A model generated the notes under the pieces. It did not search any database. It worked only from the letters and a program-made list of their open reading frames with translations, and was not told where the DNA came from. From Zopfochytrium polystomum (lineage: Eukaryota > Chytridiomycota > Chytridiomycetes > Chytridiales > Chytridiaceae): a DNA stretch of 64,000 nt. The position numbers and the translations under genes are program-made. Where the stretch lies: positions 1 to 64,000 of the forward strand of contig JAIVFJ010000133.1 of the NCBI GenBank assembly GCA_025765615.1, given 5' to 3'. Positions 9,431 through 20,411 of this stretch are shown here, in pieces (the stretch's first letter is position 1; every line of letters starts with the position of its first letter).

Positions 9431-12400
9431 ATGGGGCTCCCCCTCGTCCGAGTCCTCCGCTTCGCAGGCGGCCGCCACGGCCCCGGCCTTGTGGCCGCCT
9501 TTCTCGCAGCCGCGTCCGCCATCCTCGCCGGACTACCAGCCGATGTCGTCGCCCCAGTGGCTGCTGCTGCCGCCAATCCCGACGCTGAACCTTTTCGAGG
9601 GGACGCCATTCGATTATCGAACCGTGTGCTGGTCCCACACATCGCCCTGGTTGAGTTTCCTCCCAGCCAAGACTGTAACGCCGCCAGCCAAGTCTCAAGT
9701 TTGCTTGACGCAAAGGGTGTGTCGTTCAAGGCACGGACTGAAACGAGCACATCGCTGTTTTGTGGCTTCTCTTTCGAGTTGAACGACCAAACCGACGTTG
9801 GTGAGCGAATTTTTGCTTCCTTTTTGGGTCGTACAAAAGTCTCTTCAGTAACCATCCGCTGTTTCTTCTCCTCTCCTCTTTGCTCTCTGCCCCACGTACG
9901 TACGTGAATCTCGGAACATTCAGCTGCCGATCACGTCGCATCCTTGCTGTCGGGTGGCGCAACGCTTCACCCTATTTATTCCCAACAGCGAATCACGAGA
10001 ACTGGACAGACTAGCACCGCTGCAACATCCGCTGTCGGACTGAACTCATCCGCCATTCGAGACCCTGTCCACTCAGCCACCGGCGTTTACGAGGTCCGCG
10101 AGAAGCTGGGCCTTGACGGTCGAGGCATCAAGATTGCCATACTTGACGACGGAATCTACTACAAGCACCCGGCGCTGGGCGGCTGGTTTGGTCTTGGCTG
10201 CCGCGTCGCCTTCGGCTGGGATTTTGTTGGTGACGATTACGACACCACCCAAGTTCTGAAGCCAGACGGCGATCCACTAAACACATGCCAAGAAGGCTCT
10301 CACGGTACGAGCGTTGCGGGCGTTGCCGCCGCTAATGGGAGCAACATCAGTGCCGAAGGTTTCGTGCCCGCGGTTCCCTTTTCCGGCGTCGCACCAGCAG
10401 CCACGCTCGGCGCGTACAAAATCATTTCTTGCGCGGGCAGTGTTTTCACCGATGTGATTACAGCCGCAATCTTCCGCGCCGCTGCGGATGCCGCAGACAT
10501 TATAAACTTGTCGTTGGGCGGCGGCCAGAACTATCCCGACGATATCACGACGATCGCCGCTGACAGGGTGGCCGCAGATGGGCATTTCGTGGTCGGAAGC
10601 GCTGGAAATGACTTTATTGCAGGAATGTTCCTCGCTGCCGGACCGGGGCAATCGATTAAAGCCTTTTCGGCAGCGGCATTCCAGCCTCAGGAAGTGTGGT
10701 CGCACTATCTGACCATTGACGGCAAGGAATAACCTGCTGGCGAATTTTTCGTTCCCTGAGACGCTTCAGGTCGTCCCAAACAACCCGCACGCGGTTGGAA
10801 ACCTGTCTGTCCTTGACGATGGCTGTAAATCTGTTTCAAGCGCTGTCAAGGGGAAAACGGCCATTCTCCAGCTTGGCACCGTTTGCGGCTCTTTTACTGC
10901 ATGCAAGTAGGTTCCCCGATTCTCGACTGTGTTACTAGTATGCTCATAAAGTCTCTTTCGTGACCTCTCCGCAGTAACGTCGCGGATGCTGGCGCCATTG
11001 CGTGCATAATGGTCAGCGATCAGAATTTCAAAGGAAGCTGGACCGGGTCCGATCGAATCCCAACAGCTGGTGTTGAGCTCGCAACAGGAGTGCGGCTCGC
11101 AACCTCGCCGAGTGCGACCGTTGTCGTGTACGAGAAGCTTAAGAGAATGACTACTTTCGGTGCGAACACTGCCACCTCATTCTCCTCACCGGGGCTCGAC
11201 CCCGAACTGCACGTGAAGCCGGACTTGGGTGGCATGGGGGATTCCATTTACACCGTGGTTTCTCCGATTAAATCGGGCACTGCGTACGGGTTCTTCGGCG
11301 GAACTTCAGCGGCAGCACCTTATCTGGCGGGTTCGATCGCGTTGCTTCTCCAGCAACAGCGGAACAGAACCTTTGAAGAATTGCAAGCTGCATTGCTGAA
11401 CAATGCGACCCCTTCCCCATTCTTCAATGCCACAGCAAACCCTGCCAGTCCAACTTTCGACCCCAAAGTCATCGACTCTGTGGCGGTCCAGGGCGCAGGC
11501 TTGGTCAATGTGTACAACGCAGCAATCGCAAAGACGAGGGTCACTCCCGCAAAGCTTGGATTGAATGACACTTCCAGGATGCTCCAGAGCTACTCCGTCA
11601 CCATCGAGAATTTGAACGACAAGGATATTGTCTATACCGTCAGTCATGTCAAAGCATTGACGTATGCTCCGTTGAGGACGGGAGAAGACGCAATGCTCAC
11701 TCAACGCCAGCTCCACGCAACCACCAACCAAGCAACAGTAACTGTGGGAGACGCTGGTCCGGACCAACCTGCCATCTACACTGTCAAAGCGCGAAGCAAC
11801 AAAACCGTGACAGTCCGGTTCACAGCGCCAAAGGCACTTGCAGGTCAACGATTCCCAATCTTTTCAGGCTACCTCGCAGTGTCCAACAACCTTGACGCAA
11901 CCGTTCAACACGTTCCGTACGCCGGAGTGGTCGGCAACTGGACCGACGCGCCAGTGCTGGCGAAGCGTTCGACCGAATTTTCTCCGAAGATCGGGTGCTA
12001 CGAGGACGAGGGCGGTGTTACACCGGTCAAGAGCGGATTCCAGTTCAACGGGACCGACTCGCAGATCAATTGCTTCTTACCGATCAGCTCTACCACGCGG
12101 CTGTTGTTTGGGGAAGTCGCGTACATGGGTCAAGACCCCGCCGTCTTGCAGTTCCTGAAAGACAACGGGCTGTCCAATCGATCGCTGATCGGCAAGCCGA
12201 AACAAGGTGTCGCAGCGGGCGTCGCGTTGATGAGCGGTTTCCTGCTGTGGGGCGTCGCGTCGTGGCAGACTTTTATGTCGACCCGCGTCCAGACGGTCGG
12301 GGTTCCGGGCAATTCGCAGTTCTGGGGCGACGTTGCGGTGCCGTCTACGATCGTAACCGCGACGACGGCAACGTCTTTCAACTTCACACAGGTCTCACTT

Positions 12401-12517
12401 CCTTCTGGCGATTACAAGCTTCGCATCAAGGCTCTTAAGCATTTTGTGCCATTTTCAAGCCTCGACAATGATGAGTCATTTGACGTGAGTGTGTCCAAAG
12501 TTGCTATGGGCTTTTAG
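9431..12517 (+). CDS. secreted subtilisin-like serine protease (S8), with one frame break
   Basis: Exons 9431-9800, 9924-10906 and 10975-12517 join with GT-AG borders. The product is about 960 residues. A hydrophobic signal region is followed by an I9-like propeptide and the S8 domain. The catalytic Asp is in ILDDGIYYKHPALGG, His in GSHGTSVAGVAA, the oxyanion Asn in VGSAGND and Ser in GGTSAAAPYLAG. A long C-terminal beta-rich region resembling the Fn3-like part of fungal Vpr/C5a-type subtilases ends the protein. In exon 2 the frame hits TAA at 10730-10732 and resumes in another frame; compared with the second copy about 16 bases are missing there. No splice sites explain this, so the gene is either recently broken or carries an assembly error. 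Expected role: extracellular protein degradation. Confidence 0.8.
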
Positions 12518-13214
12518 CTCACTCCCACTTTCACTTTGGGTTCAGATCGTGGACATTCCAGCGGTCAAGATTGTTTACTAACAGTTTAAGGGATGGATCA
12601 TGCACTTTCCTGATTGTCTTTTGAAAACCATTGTGCGTTTGAGGTGCGGTTTCTGCCTTCTTAATGGAGTATTTTTCATTTACCTTTGGCGGCTGACAAC
12701 GATGACCGACGATCGCAGATTGGATTTCATTTTATTTTTCTTTTGGGACACTTCGAAATAAGTAGTATTTTTCCAATTTCGGTGCTTCGACACTGCCGCA
12801 GCTCTTCAGCCAGCCAATTAAAATACGAACGCAATCACGTCGGGCACCTCGCAGCATTCCTTGGGTTGGTCGACGGACCCAGGCCTGAGCGCCGGGCGAT
12901 TGACAAGCTGTCAGACCAAAGTGTGCGAAAAAGACTATGAGAAGTTGGTTGTTAGTGGAACAGTGTTTGTTGTACATGCAATGTTGTAGTAAGAAGATAC
13001 TGGTGGAAGAAGAGGAGACAGTCTCCATATGGCCACAAAAATTCTGCTGTGTTTAAACTTCTTTCTGCTCCGACGGCACGCGGAAGTCGAATTTGAGAAA
13101 TGGTTGTTTGACGGTGGTTGTGCTGATTGTGCGATTCTCTTTACATGGTTTGCTCTTCCTTCTACACAAACAGAGCGCTTTTAACGGAAGAGCGAATCGT
13201 GTATTTTTGCGGCA
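12518..13214. other. intergenic spacer between the two protease copies
   Basis: No gene is visible. The stretch holds only short open frames and an AT-richer segment near 12700-12780. Confidence 0.6.
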
Positions 13215-15385
13215 ACTCCGATGTTTCCTTTTTCAGTTGCCTCCGCAGCCGCCGCCGCCACGACGGCTGTGCTCGCCGCGCGTTCGGTCGACGTCGCAGC
13301 TGCTCCCCCTGATAGACGTCTCGTTGGGCCAAGCGGGATCCGGTTGTCAAACCGAGTGCTGGCCCCTCACATTGCCCTGGAGGAAACTTCCTGGCCCGAC
13401 TGCAACGCCGCCAGCCGAGTCTCGAGTTTGCTCAATGCAAAAAGGCGTGTTGTTCAAGCCACGGACCGAAACCAACACATCCCTGATTTGCGGCTTCTCC
13501 TTCGAGTTGAACGACCAAACTGACTGATGTTGGTGAGTACATTTTTCTATTGAGTGCCACTTCCGTAGATCTGAGCCATTTCTCTCCTTCACGTCCCCCA
13601 CCCCTTGGTCTGCTGCCTGACGTCATTACCCGCATCTTTCAGTTGCGGATCATGTCGCCTCCTTGCTGTCGGGTGGCGCAATGCTTCATCCCATTTATTC
13701 CCACCAGCGCATTATGAGGACTGGCGGAGTCAACGCATCCATCACTCGGGACCCCTGTCCACTCTGCCACTTTCGTTTACGAGGCACGCGAAAAGTTGGG
13801 CCTCGACGGCAGAGGCATCAAAATTGCTATATCGACGACGGAATCTAGTACAAGCACCCAGCGCTGGGCGGTTGTTTCGGTTCTACCTGCCGCGTCACAT
13901 TCGGCAAGGATTCCATTCGCGACGATTACGACACGATGCAAGAAGTGAAACCCGACGGGACCCGCTCAACACATGCAATGAGGGCTCTCACGGAACGAGC
14001 GTTGCTGGCGTCGCAGCCGCCGATGGGAGCAACATTACCGCAGAAGGGTTCGTCCTCGTGGTCCATTTTTCAGGCCTCGCCCGCAGTCACACTCCGCGCG
14101 TGCAAAATCGTTTCGAGCGCGGGACAGACTTTAGAACTGCCGCAATCTTCCGTGCCGTTGCGGACTTTGCAGACGTCATAAACATGTTCTTCAGCGGCAG
14201 CCAGAACTATGCCGACGAAGATAAAGTGGTTGCGATGGTCGGAAGCGCTGGAAACGACTATTGCGGGAAGTTCCTCGCGGGCGGACCGGGACAACCAGCA
14301 AAATCCTTTTCGGCGGCGGCATTCGAGCCTCCTGGTCGCACTATCTGTCAATCGACAGCAAGGAATACTAGTGTCGGCCAGGGATCTTTTGTAAACCTTA
14401 TCGTTCCCCAAACGCTCCAAATAGTCCCAAATAATCCCTCTGTAATTGGGAACCTTTCTGTCATCGACGGTGGCTGCGTATCCGTAAATAGCGCTGTCAA
14501 GGGAAAAACCGCACTTCCCACAGCGGGGGTTGAGCTGGCCACTGGAGTACTACTTGCCAGTTCGCCTAAAAGCTTAAGAGAATGACAACTTTCGGTGCGC
14601 CCAGCGTCACCTCTTTCTCCTCACCGGGACTCGACCCAGAACTTCATCTGAAGCCAGATCTAGCCAGTATCGGGGATGCCATTTACACGGTGGTTTCCCC
14701 CATAAAATCGGGAACAGCGTGCAATTTTTTCGATGGAACTTCGGCCGCTTCACCTTACCCTGCGGGTTCGATCGCGTTGCTTCTCCAGCAGCAACGGAAC
14801 AAAGCTCTTGAAGAATTGCAAGCTGCGCTCCTCAACAATGCGACCCCTTCGCCGTTTTTCAACGCCACAGTGAGCCCTGCCAGTCCATCTTTCGACTCCA
14901 AAGTCATCGACTCCGTGGCGATCCAGGGTGCGGGCCCGGTGAATGTGTACAATGCAGGGATCGCAAAATCAAGGGTCACGTCTGCAAAGCTCGGATTGAA
15001 CGACACTTTCAGGATGCTCCAGAGGTACTCAATCACCATCGAAAATTTAAATGTGAAGGACGTTGTTTATACCATCAACCACATCAAAGCACTTACTTTC
15101 GCTCCCCTCAAGATTGGGGAGACGCAATGCTCACTCGACGACAGCTTCACGCAACCACCAACCAGGCAAAAGCAACGGTGGGAGACGCTGGTCCAGACCA
15201 ACCCGCCACTAACACCATCAAAACGAGAAGCAACAAAACCTGAGACAGCCCGGTTCACGCCGGCAAAGGCACTTCCAGGCCAATGATTCCCAATCTTTTC
15301 GGGTTACCTCGCAGTGTCCAATACGCGGTCTTGGTCGGCAACTGGACTGACGCGCCCGTTCTAGCAAAGCAGTCCACGGAGTTGT
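13215..15385 (+). pseudogene. second, decayed copy of the S8 subtilisin-like protease
   Basis: This is a tandem copy of the gene at 9431. It keeps a signal-like start (13221), the propeptide, the intron near 13539, the His motif GSHGTSVAGVAA, VGSAGND and a Ser motif altered to DGTSAASPYPAG. It carries many lesions. There is a frameshift in the propeptide (near 13440), another exactly in the Asp motif after KIAI (near 13832), and one near 14345. A deletion removes the second intron and the exon parts around it (near 14515-14570). The frame closes at 15286. Recognisable sequence continues to about 15385, where homology ends abruptly against the WD40 relic; roughly the last 190 residues of the gene are gone. 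Confidence 0.85.
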
Positions 15386-16050
15386 GATTGCGATGGCGCG
15401 TTCGTAGCCAGGACAGTCGTCCATAGAAATGGAGTGGACGGTGCCGCCGATGTGAAGGGACACGACACCGAGGGTGTTGCCGGCCGAAAGAGCATACCAG
15501 CGTCGCTCGAGAGCTGCATCGTCCTGGTCCGACTGTGCTCAAAAAAGGACGGGGTGCCCGGCGAGGCAAACTAGGAGGGGAGGGAGAATAAGCCGTCCAG
15601 GAGGTCGACAAGAACTTTTGACGAGCCTGCGGATTTGGGGGTCCAAAATAGTTCGTGTTAGGTAGTTCCCAGAGGCAGGTAAACCTGCGGGAGTCCTTCG
15701 AAATGAGCAAGGGGTGCTCATGGTTGAGATCGGGGAGCACTATAACGTCGACATTGAGTGGACGTGCGGCGACGATTTTGCCCATCTTCAGGCCACGACA
15801 TTAGGCAGACCACAGAGCGCTTTACCGCGTTGTTCGACGCCGCAGCCACATGCAGTGTGCCAATCGGAGCGCCATATCGCCGCGTCGCGCACGCTCCAAC
15901 AGCGCGGCGAAGTCCACGTCAAGTTGGTGGGCCGCTCGGTGATGGTCAGACGGTGCAGGTCTGGCGGCGACTCGAGAAGAGATGGGAGCCACGACTCTGT
16001 TGAGGGTTCCGGAAAAAATGTCAGCCTCGAACTCGTCCCACCTCAACACT
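15385..16050 (-). pseudogene. WD40-repeat gene relic, downstream part
   Basis: The minus strand contains a WD-repeat-like blade, LLISKDSRRFTCLWEL (near 15690), with beta-propeller-like segments on either side (near 15950, and 15400-15470, VSLHIGGTVHSISMDD). They lie in different frames with intervening stops, so the gene is not functional as it stands. It is on the same strand as the second WD40 relic at 17380-17720; the two may be parts of one gene now separated by the gene at 16308-17222. Confidence 0.4.
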
Positions 16051-16307
16051 CACACCGCACAACAGCTCCGAACCTGCAACCGCTTCACCCCCTCGCACCA
16101 TTTTGCCGCCAAAGCGGCAACCAACCGACGAGCTCCAGATCTCCGAGCAGCGTCAGCACGCGTCCCTCGGTGCTTGTGAACGGCGCCAGCCGCACGGTGA
16201 GGCACTCGAGCCGCGAGACCACTGGGGCGCGTCGCCCTGTGGCTCAAAAAAAACAACGTGCTCCACGCCAAGACGAAAGTCGGAAAGCCGAAAAAGTCGT
16301 TGATTGT

Positions 16308-17222
16308 TCAAGTTTTGAGGTTTGATTGTTGTTGTTTTATTTCAAGCACTGCTGACCAGAACAGAAAACGCAAATCCGGCACCGAAAGCCCAAACCAACT
16401 CTGCTTTCGCCCCTTGATTCTCTTCAGTACTTCGGGCCACTCGGACTTGGCGTCGCCGGTGCCCTTCCCGAGCCTTCCCTTCATGGTAGCCATATTACGG
16501 TGGGCGGGCACAACCTCGGCGGTCCTCGCGTTGCACAAGTGGAACGGCGGGCAATTGACGGAAATCGACTCGTAGTCGCCGTCGCGCACGACAAACGTCT
16601 CGTGCCAGAACCCGAGCTCTGGCGACTCCCTCCCGAGCTTCATGAGCCACTTCCACGGGCCGTGGTGCGCGCTCCCCGACGCGGCCGCGTACCGCGCGAG
16701 GTGCTCCGAAGACCGCCAGTACTGCACGCACATGAAGCGCGACCCGGTGTCCGAGTCGCCGACGTACTGCTCGGTGCCGAGGCAGCCGAGCTCGGGGCGC
16801 GCGTCGAGCTCGCGGAGGATGGCGGCGAAGGCGTCGCCGGCTTGCTTGAAGGCCGGGGTGAGGGGGAGCGCGGCGTTGCCGCGCAGGCCGATGAGGAAGA
16901 CGACAAAGTCGCCCTTGAGAGTCGCGGCGAAGCGGCCGCGGCGGATGGTGCGAGCGGCCGCGTTGTGGGCGGGATTGGTGCCCGTCAGGCGGGTGAGCAG
17001 GGAGAGGGCCGGAGGTGTGAGGGCCAGGGCGGCGAGGGCGAGGACGACGTTGCGCGGCAGGAGGGCGGCGGCGAGGAAGGAGGCGCCGACGATTGCGGTG
17101 GTGGGCACGTAGGAGGAAAGCAGGATGTTGAGGGATGGTCGAAGGATGCGGGCGGCTGGCGAGTTGGGCTGGAACTCTGCGGTTGCGGCGGATGTGGAGG
17201 ACTGTGCGTTGCCGGAGGCCAT
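16308..17222 (-). CDS. monooxygenase-like protein (DUF4188 / Af470-like family)
   Basis: This is an intronless gene. I chose the start at 17222 (protein beginning MASGNAQ), giving 304 residues. The frame stays open to 17426, but that upstream stretch reads better as WD40 relic in another frame. Two hydrophobic helices lie near residues 30-80 (SSYVPTTAIVGASFLAAALL and the following LALAALALTPPALSLL). They precede a soluble ferredoxin-fold domain with CVQYWRSSEHLARYA and FWHETFVVRDGDYES, which are typical of the DUF4188 family. Members include the polyketide monooxygenase-like protein of fumagillin synthesis; substrate here is unknown. No biosynthetic cluster surrounds it. Confidence 0.75.
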   Translation of the reverse strand: MASGNAQSSTSAATAEFQPNSPAARILRPSLNILLSSYVPTTAIVGASFLAAALLPRNVVLALAALALTPPALSLLTRLTGTNPAHNAAARTIRRGRFAATLKGDFVVFLIGLRGNAALPLTPAFKQAGDAFAAILRELDARPELGCLGTEQYVGDSDTGSRFMCVQYWRSSEHLARYAAASGSAHHGPWKWLMKLGRESPELGFWHETFVVRDGDYESISVNCPPFHLCNARTAEVVPAHRNMATMKGRLGKGTGDAKSEWPEVLKRIKGRKQSWFGLSVPDLRFLFWSAVLEIKQQQSNLKT

Positions 17223-17379
17223 GATTGCCTGTTGCGTGAAGACGGCGAGGGCGGAAGACAAGCTCAGCACGTCGAGTGCTGTCGTAGTCCCACGGGAAAA
17301 CGCAATGAGTCTGTCGTGAACGTCGATTGACGCCTTGGGAGCGTTTGACGGCGGGTTTCCTGGAACGCGACCACGCAGT

Positions 17380-17720
17380 GACCTCCTAGACTCCAAATAC
17401 AGTGATCTCGCTGTCGACGTGAACAAAGTCTATGAAATAACCAACGTCGTCAAGGGTCTCCTGGAACTTGCTGGTCCTCGCACCCCACACGGTGACCAGA
17501 CGTTTCCCCCGTCACGCTGCTGCCGTCACAGGCAACTTCGACGACTTCCCATCAGGAAACTTGGAACGGCCGCACATGAAGTCTAGATGCGCGGTCCCAG
17601 ATCTGGACGTTGCCATCGCAGACTGCTGTGACGATCGATGCACATAGGCTGAACAGCACCAGTGTGCCGACCATTCGGTCTACCTGCTTTCACCGGCATC
17701 CGAAAAGACGCTTGGTACGT
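17380..17720 (-). pseudogene. WD40-repeat gene relic, upstream part
   Basis: Reading leftward from 17700, the minus strand encodes SIVTAVCDGNVQIWDRASR, a textbook WD40 blade end. After an in-frame stop and a frame change come VWGARTSKFQETLDDV and then FIDFVHVDSEITVFGV, another blade-like segment ending near 17380. The repeats are out of frame with one another. The frame overlaps the extended 5' end of the monooxygenase-like gene, which is why that gene's start is placed downstream. Confidence 0.55.
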
Positions 17721-17978
17721 CGGGTATGAATCATAAATGGCTGTCAATTCGCTTCAACAGATGTTTTGAGTATATTATGATTGAAGCTTCAATCATTACA
17801 GTGGGATCAAGCCAAAATTGACCTCCACCACAGGCGAATCTCAATCAGCCTGGTCCTCCCAGATTCCGTCGTTGCAACTGGAGGCACCACGAGGAACTCA
17901 CCAAAATGATTGTTCCCAGCAACAGCGCCGCCACTGCTGAGGCCCGCGCATGCCGCTATGCTGTCGCCACCACTGTCG

Positions 17979-18145
17979 CGTTTCAGTCTTCGACGTTGCT
18001 TCTGTTCTCATAGCCCAGGGGTTTGGCGTTTTAGACTCCCCTCGCACACCGGTGTTGACATTGATGAGGGGAGCCGCCGGTGATCAAACTCGTCGGTCGT
18101 TCATCATCGTTTTTCGCGTTACGCGCGGCGCATTTTGAGCGTGAG
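17979..18145 (+). repeat. dispersed repeat, copy 2
   Basis: Same-orientation partner of 300-430, sharing TTTCAGTCTTCGACGTTG, CTCATAGCCCAGGG, GTGTTGACA and a trailing GCGCGC-rich block. This copy lies 300 bases upstream of the seven-helix membrane protein gene, so it may act as, or derive from, an upstream regulatory region. Confidence 0.6.
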
Positions 18146-18444
18146 GCCGAGAGACGACTGCGCTTCTCGCTCCTGTGAGCAACAAAACTTGGTCCACCAG
18201 CTTGGTGCAAACAACTCTCTTGGCCGAAGCAGGAAAGTCCGAGAGTGATCGGATCGAAAAAGGAAACTGCCCGTCCCCTTGGCGGAACTCATCGCGGCAG
18301 AGTGAGAGAGGGAGAGCGACACAGACACAGACAGACCGAGAGCGAGAGACAGACAGAGCTAGAGCGTGCGAGACAAAAAAAAAAAAAAAAAAAAAAAAAA
18401 ACCAACCGCAAGAAAGAAAAAAGAAAAAATTTGCCAAAAAAAAA

Positions 18445-20411
18445 ATGTCGTCGTCGTCGCAGTACACATCGGCCGACTGGCTCGACGCCCGCATCCAGGT
18501 CTACCACCCGCCGTCGTCGCCGCCTTCCTACGACGAGCGCATCGTCCTCGCCGTCTACCTCGCGCACGCCATCCTCGTGCCGCTCTTCATCTGTGCGTGT
18601 TGTTTGCCTTCCACTCAACGACATTCGCACACCCAACCAACAAACACACACACACACACACACGCTCGCACACGAGCGACTCGCCCTTTCACACATTTCG
18701 CCGTTCTCTTTCCCTCGCTTATCTCTTACGATCAGCAGCGTCCATTGTGGACCGATCTGACCACATCACTTCCCCCCCCCCCCCCCCCCCATCCCAGTCT
18801 TTGGCGTCTTTGTCGCGGGCCACCGCTTTCGCCGGCGCAAGCTGATGCCCTTCCAGCGCGTCCGCGGTCGGCTGGTCCCGGTTGCCGTCGAATCGTGGCT
18901 GACCTTTTCTCTGGCGTTTCTCTTCCGTAAGCACCCACAGCCTGCCCGCGCTTCCTCTGACGTCGTGTGCTCCGCCGCCTTCCCCCCCCTACACCCTTCT
19001 CTCCCCACCGCCAGTCAGATGGCTCCACTCGACACTCCTCCTCTTCGACGTCCTCCCGACCTTTGCGCTGCGCGAGCTGTCCAACGACGTCGGGTACAGC
19101 GTGTTCCACATCGCCGTGCTGCTCTACGTGTACGCCATCCTGCACTCCACACCGATCCTGACGGCGCTGCCCGAGGGGAAGGCAACGATCCTCACGCGGC
19201 TCGGCGCGTTCCAGGCGCGCAACCAGACGGGCTTTAGGCTGTTTTTCATGTGTGAGTTGAGGGAGTTTGGAGCGGGAGAGAAGAGCGCAGAAAGGGGATG
19301 CGGCCTGCGCAGCAGAAGAATCCAGCGCCACTCACACGACCCCCCCGCAGTCAACATCCTTCTCGTCTTTACGCCGCCGGTTGTCGCGGTGCTCGGCGGT
19401 GTCGCGGCAGACAATGGCGACGCGGCGACGGCGGCAGAGTACGTCAAGATCCACTACCTTCTGTGGACGGCGGAGGTGGTGGTGCTGATGGTGTACTTCG
19501 TCGTGTGCGGGCTCCTGCTGAGCGTCCACATTGGCGAGAGGGTGCGGGCTTCGCGAGAGGAAGGGATGGAAGGCCCAGGGCTGGATACAATCACGGCGTC
19601 GATGCAATCGGTGAGTGGTGCGGAGTGAGTTTTTTGGGATGGGGTTTGCTCTGGTTTTCTGTTTCGGTTACTGACAAAGGGACTGCACTCTTCTTTTGCC
19701 AGGTTCAGACGATGCTGGTCGTTGAGAACGTTCTGGCGCTTTCATTTTCAATACTACTCCCAGTGTACGCGTTTTGTAAGGACTTTCAAATGCAACGCTT
19801 CACTCCTGCTTTTCTTGGCTGACTACCCATTCAAGACCGCGTCCAGATCCACTCGACGCCGTTTCTCCAAGTCAACATGGCCCTAATATCCATGTACGCC
19901 ATGCCGGTCACGACCTTTATCTCCTACATCGGCATCTTCAGAGGGTATGCTTGTATCTCGAACGGACAAACCTGTTTTTAACGCAGACCATGCACCGTGA
20001 ACCAAAAAAAATTTTTTAAACAGAACACGAAAGCTCGACGCCATCGGCGCCTCGATCGCCATCACCACCCGCTCGCCCACATCCCCAACATCCCCATACG
20101 GAGCCCTGGCCCCACCCACAGCGCCGTCGTCGCGCCCGTCAACCTCCTCCACCGCTACTTCTCCGCCGCAGCCGCCGCCACCCGCGGCGTCGCCGTCCGG
20201 GTGGCGCGGCGGCAAGCGGTTCCTGCGACTCGGGAGCCTGAAGAGCACCGCGGGCGAGGACGAGCAGGCGGCGGCTGCGCGGCGGGCGTCCGCGGAGGAG
20301 GCGGCAGGATCGCCGACGTCGCCGGTGGCGCTGGAGATGCCGCGGACGCCGGCGTCCGGGCTGCCGTCGCCGGTGAATGCGGGGCGGGTGGTGGACGGGT
20401 CGTGGGTGTGA
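18445..20411 (+). CDS. seven-helix membrane protein with a Pro/Ser-rich cytosolic tail
   Basis: Seven exons join in frame: 18445-18592, 18798-18926, 19015-19251, 19351-19610, 19703-19775, 19836-19944 and 20024-20411. The product has about 447 residues. A short hydrophilic N-terminus precedes seven hydrophobic helices (for example AVYLAHAILVPLFI, FHIAVLLYVYAILH, NILLVFTPPVVAVLGG and VVVLMVYFVVCGLLL). A tail of about 130 residues, rich in Ser, Pro and Ala with many SP/TSP sites, ends the protein. This is receptor-like topology, but I see no diagnostic GPCR motif. No signal peptide. The ATG at 18445 follows a long poly-A tract. A second seven-helix gene lies at 24340-25823. Confidence 0.75.

Noticed and set aside
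16500..17330. 276-codon plus-strand frame opposite the monooxygenase-like gene
   Set aside because: Gly/Glu/Arg-rich shadow of a GC-rich gene on the other strand.
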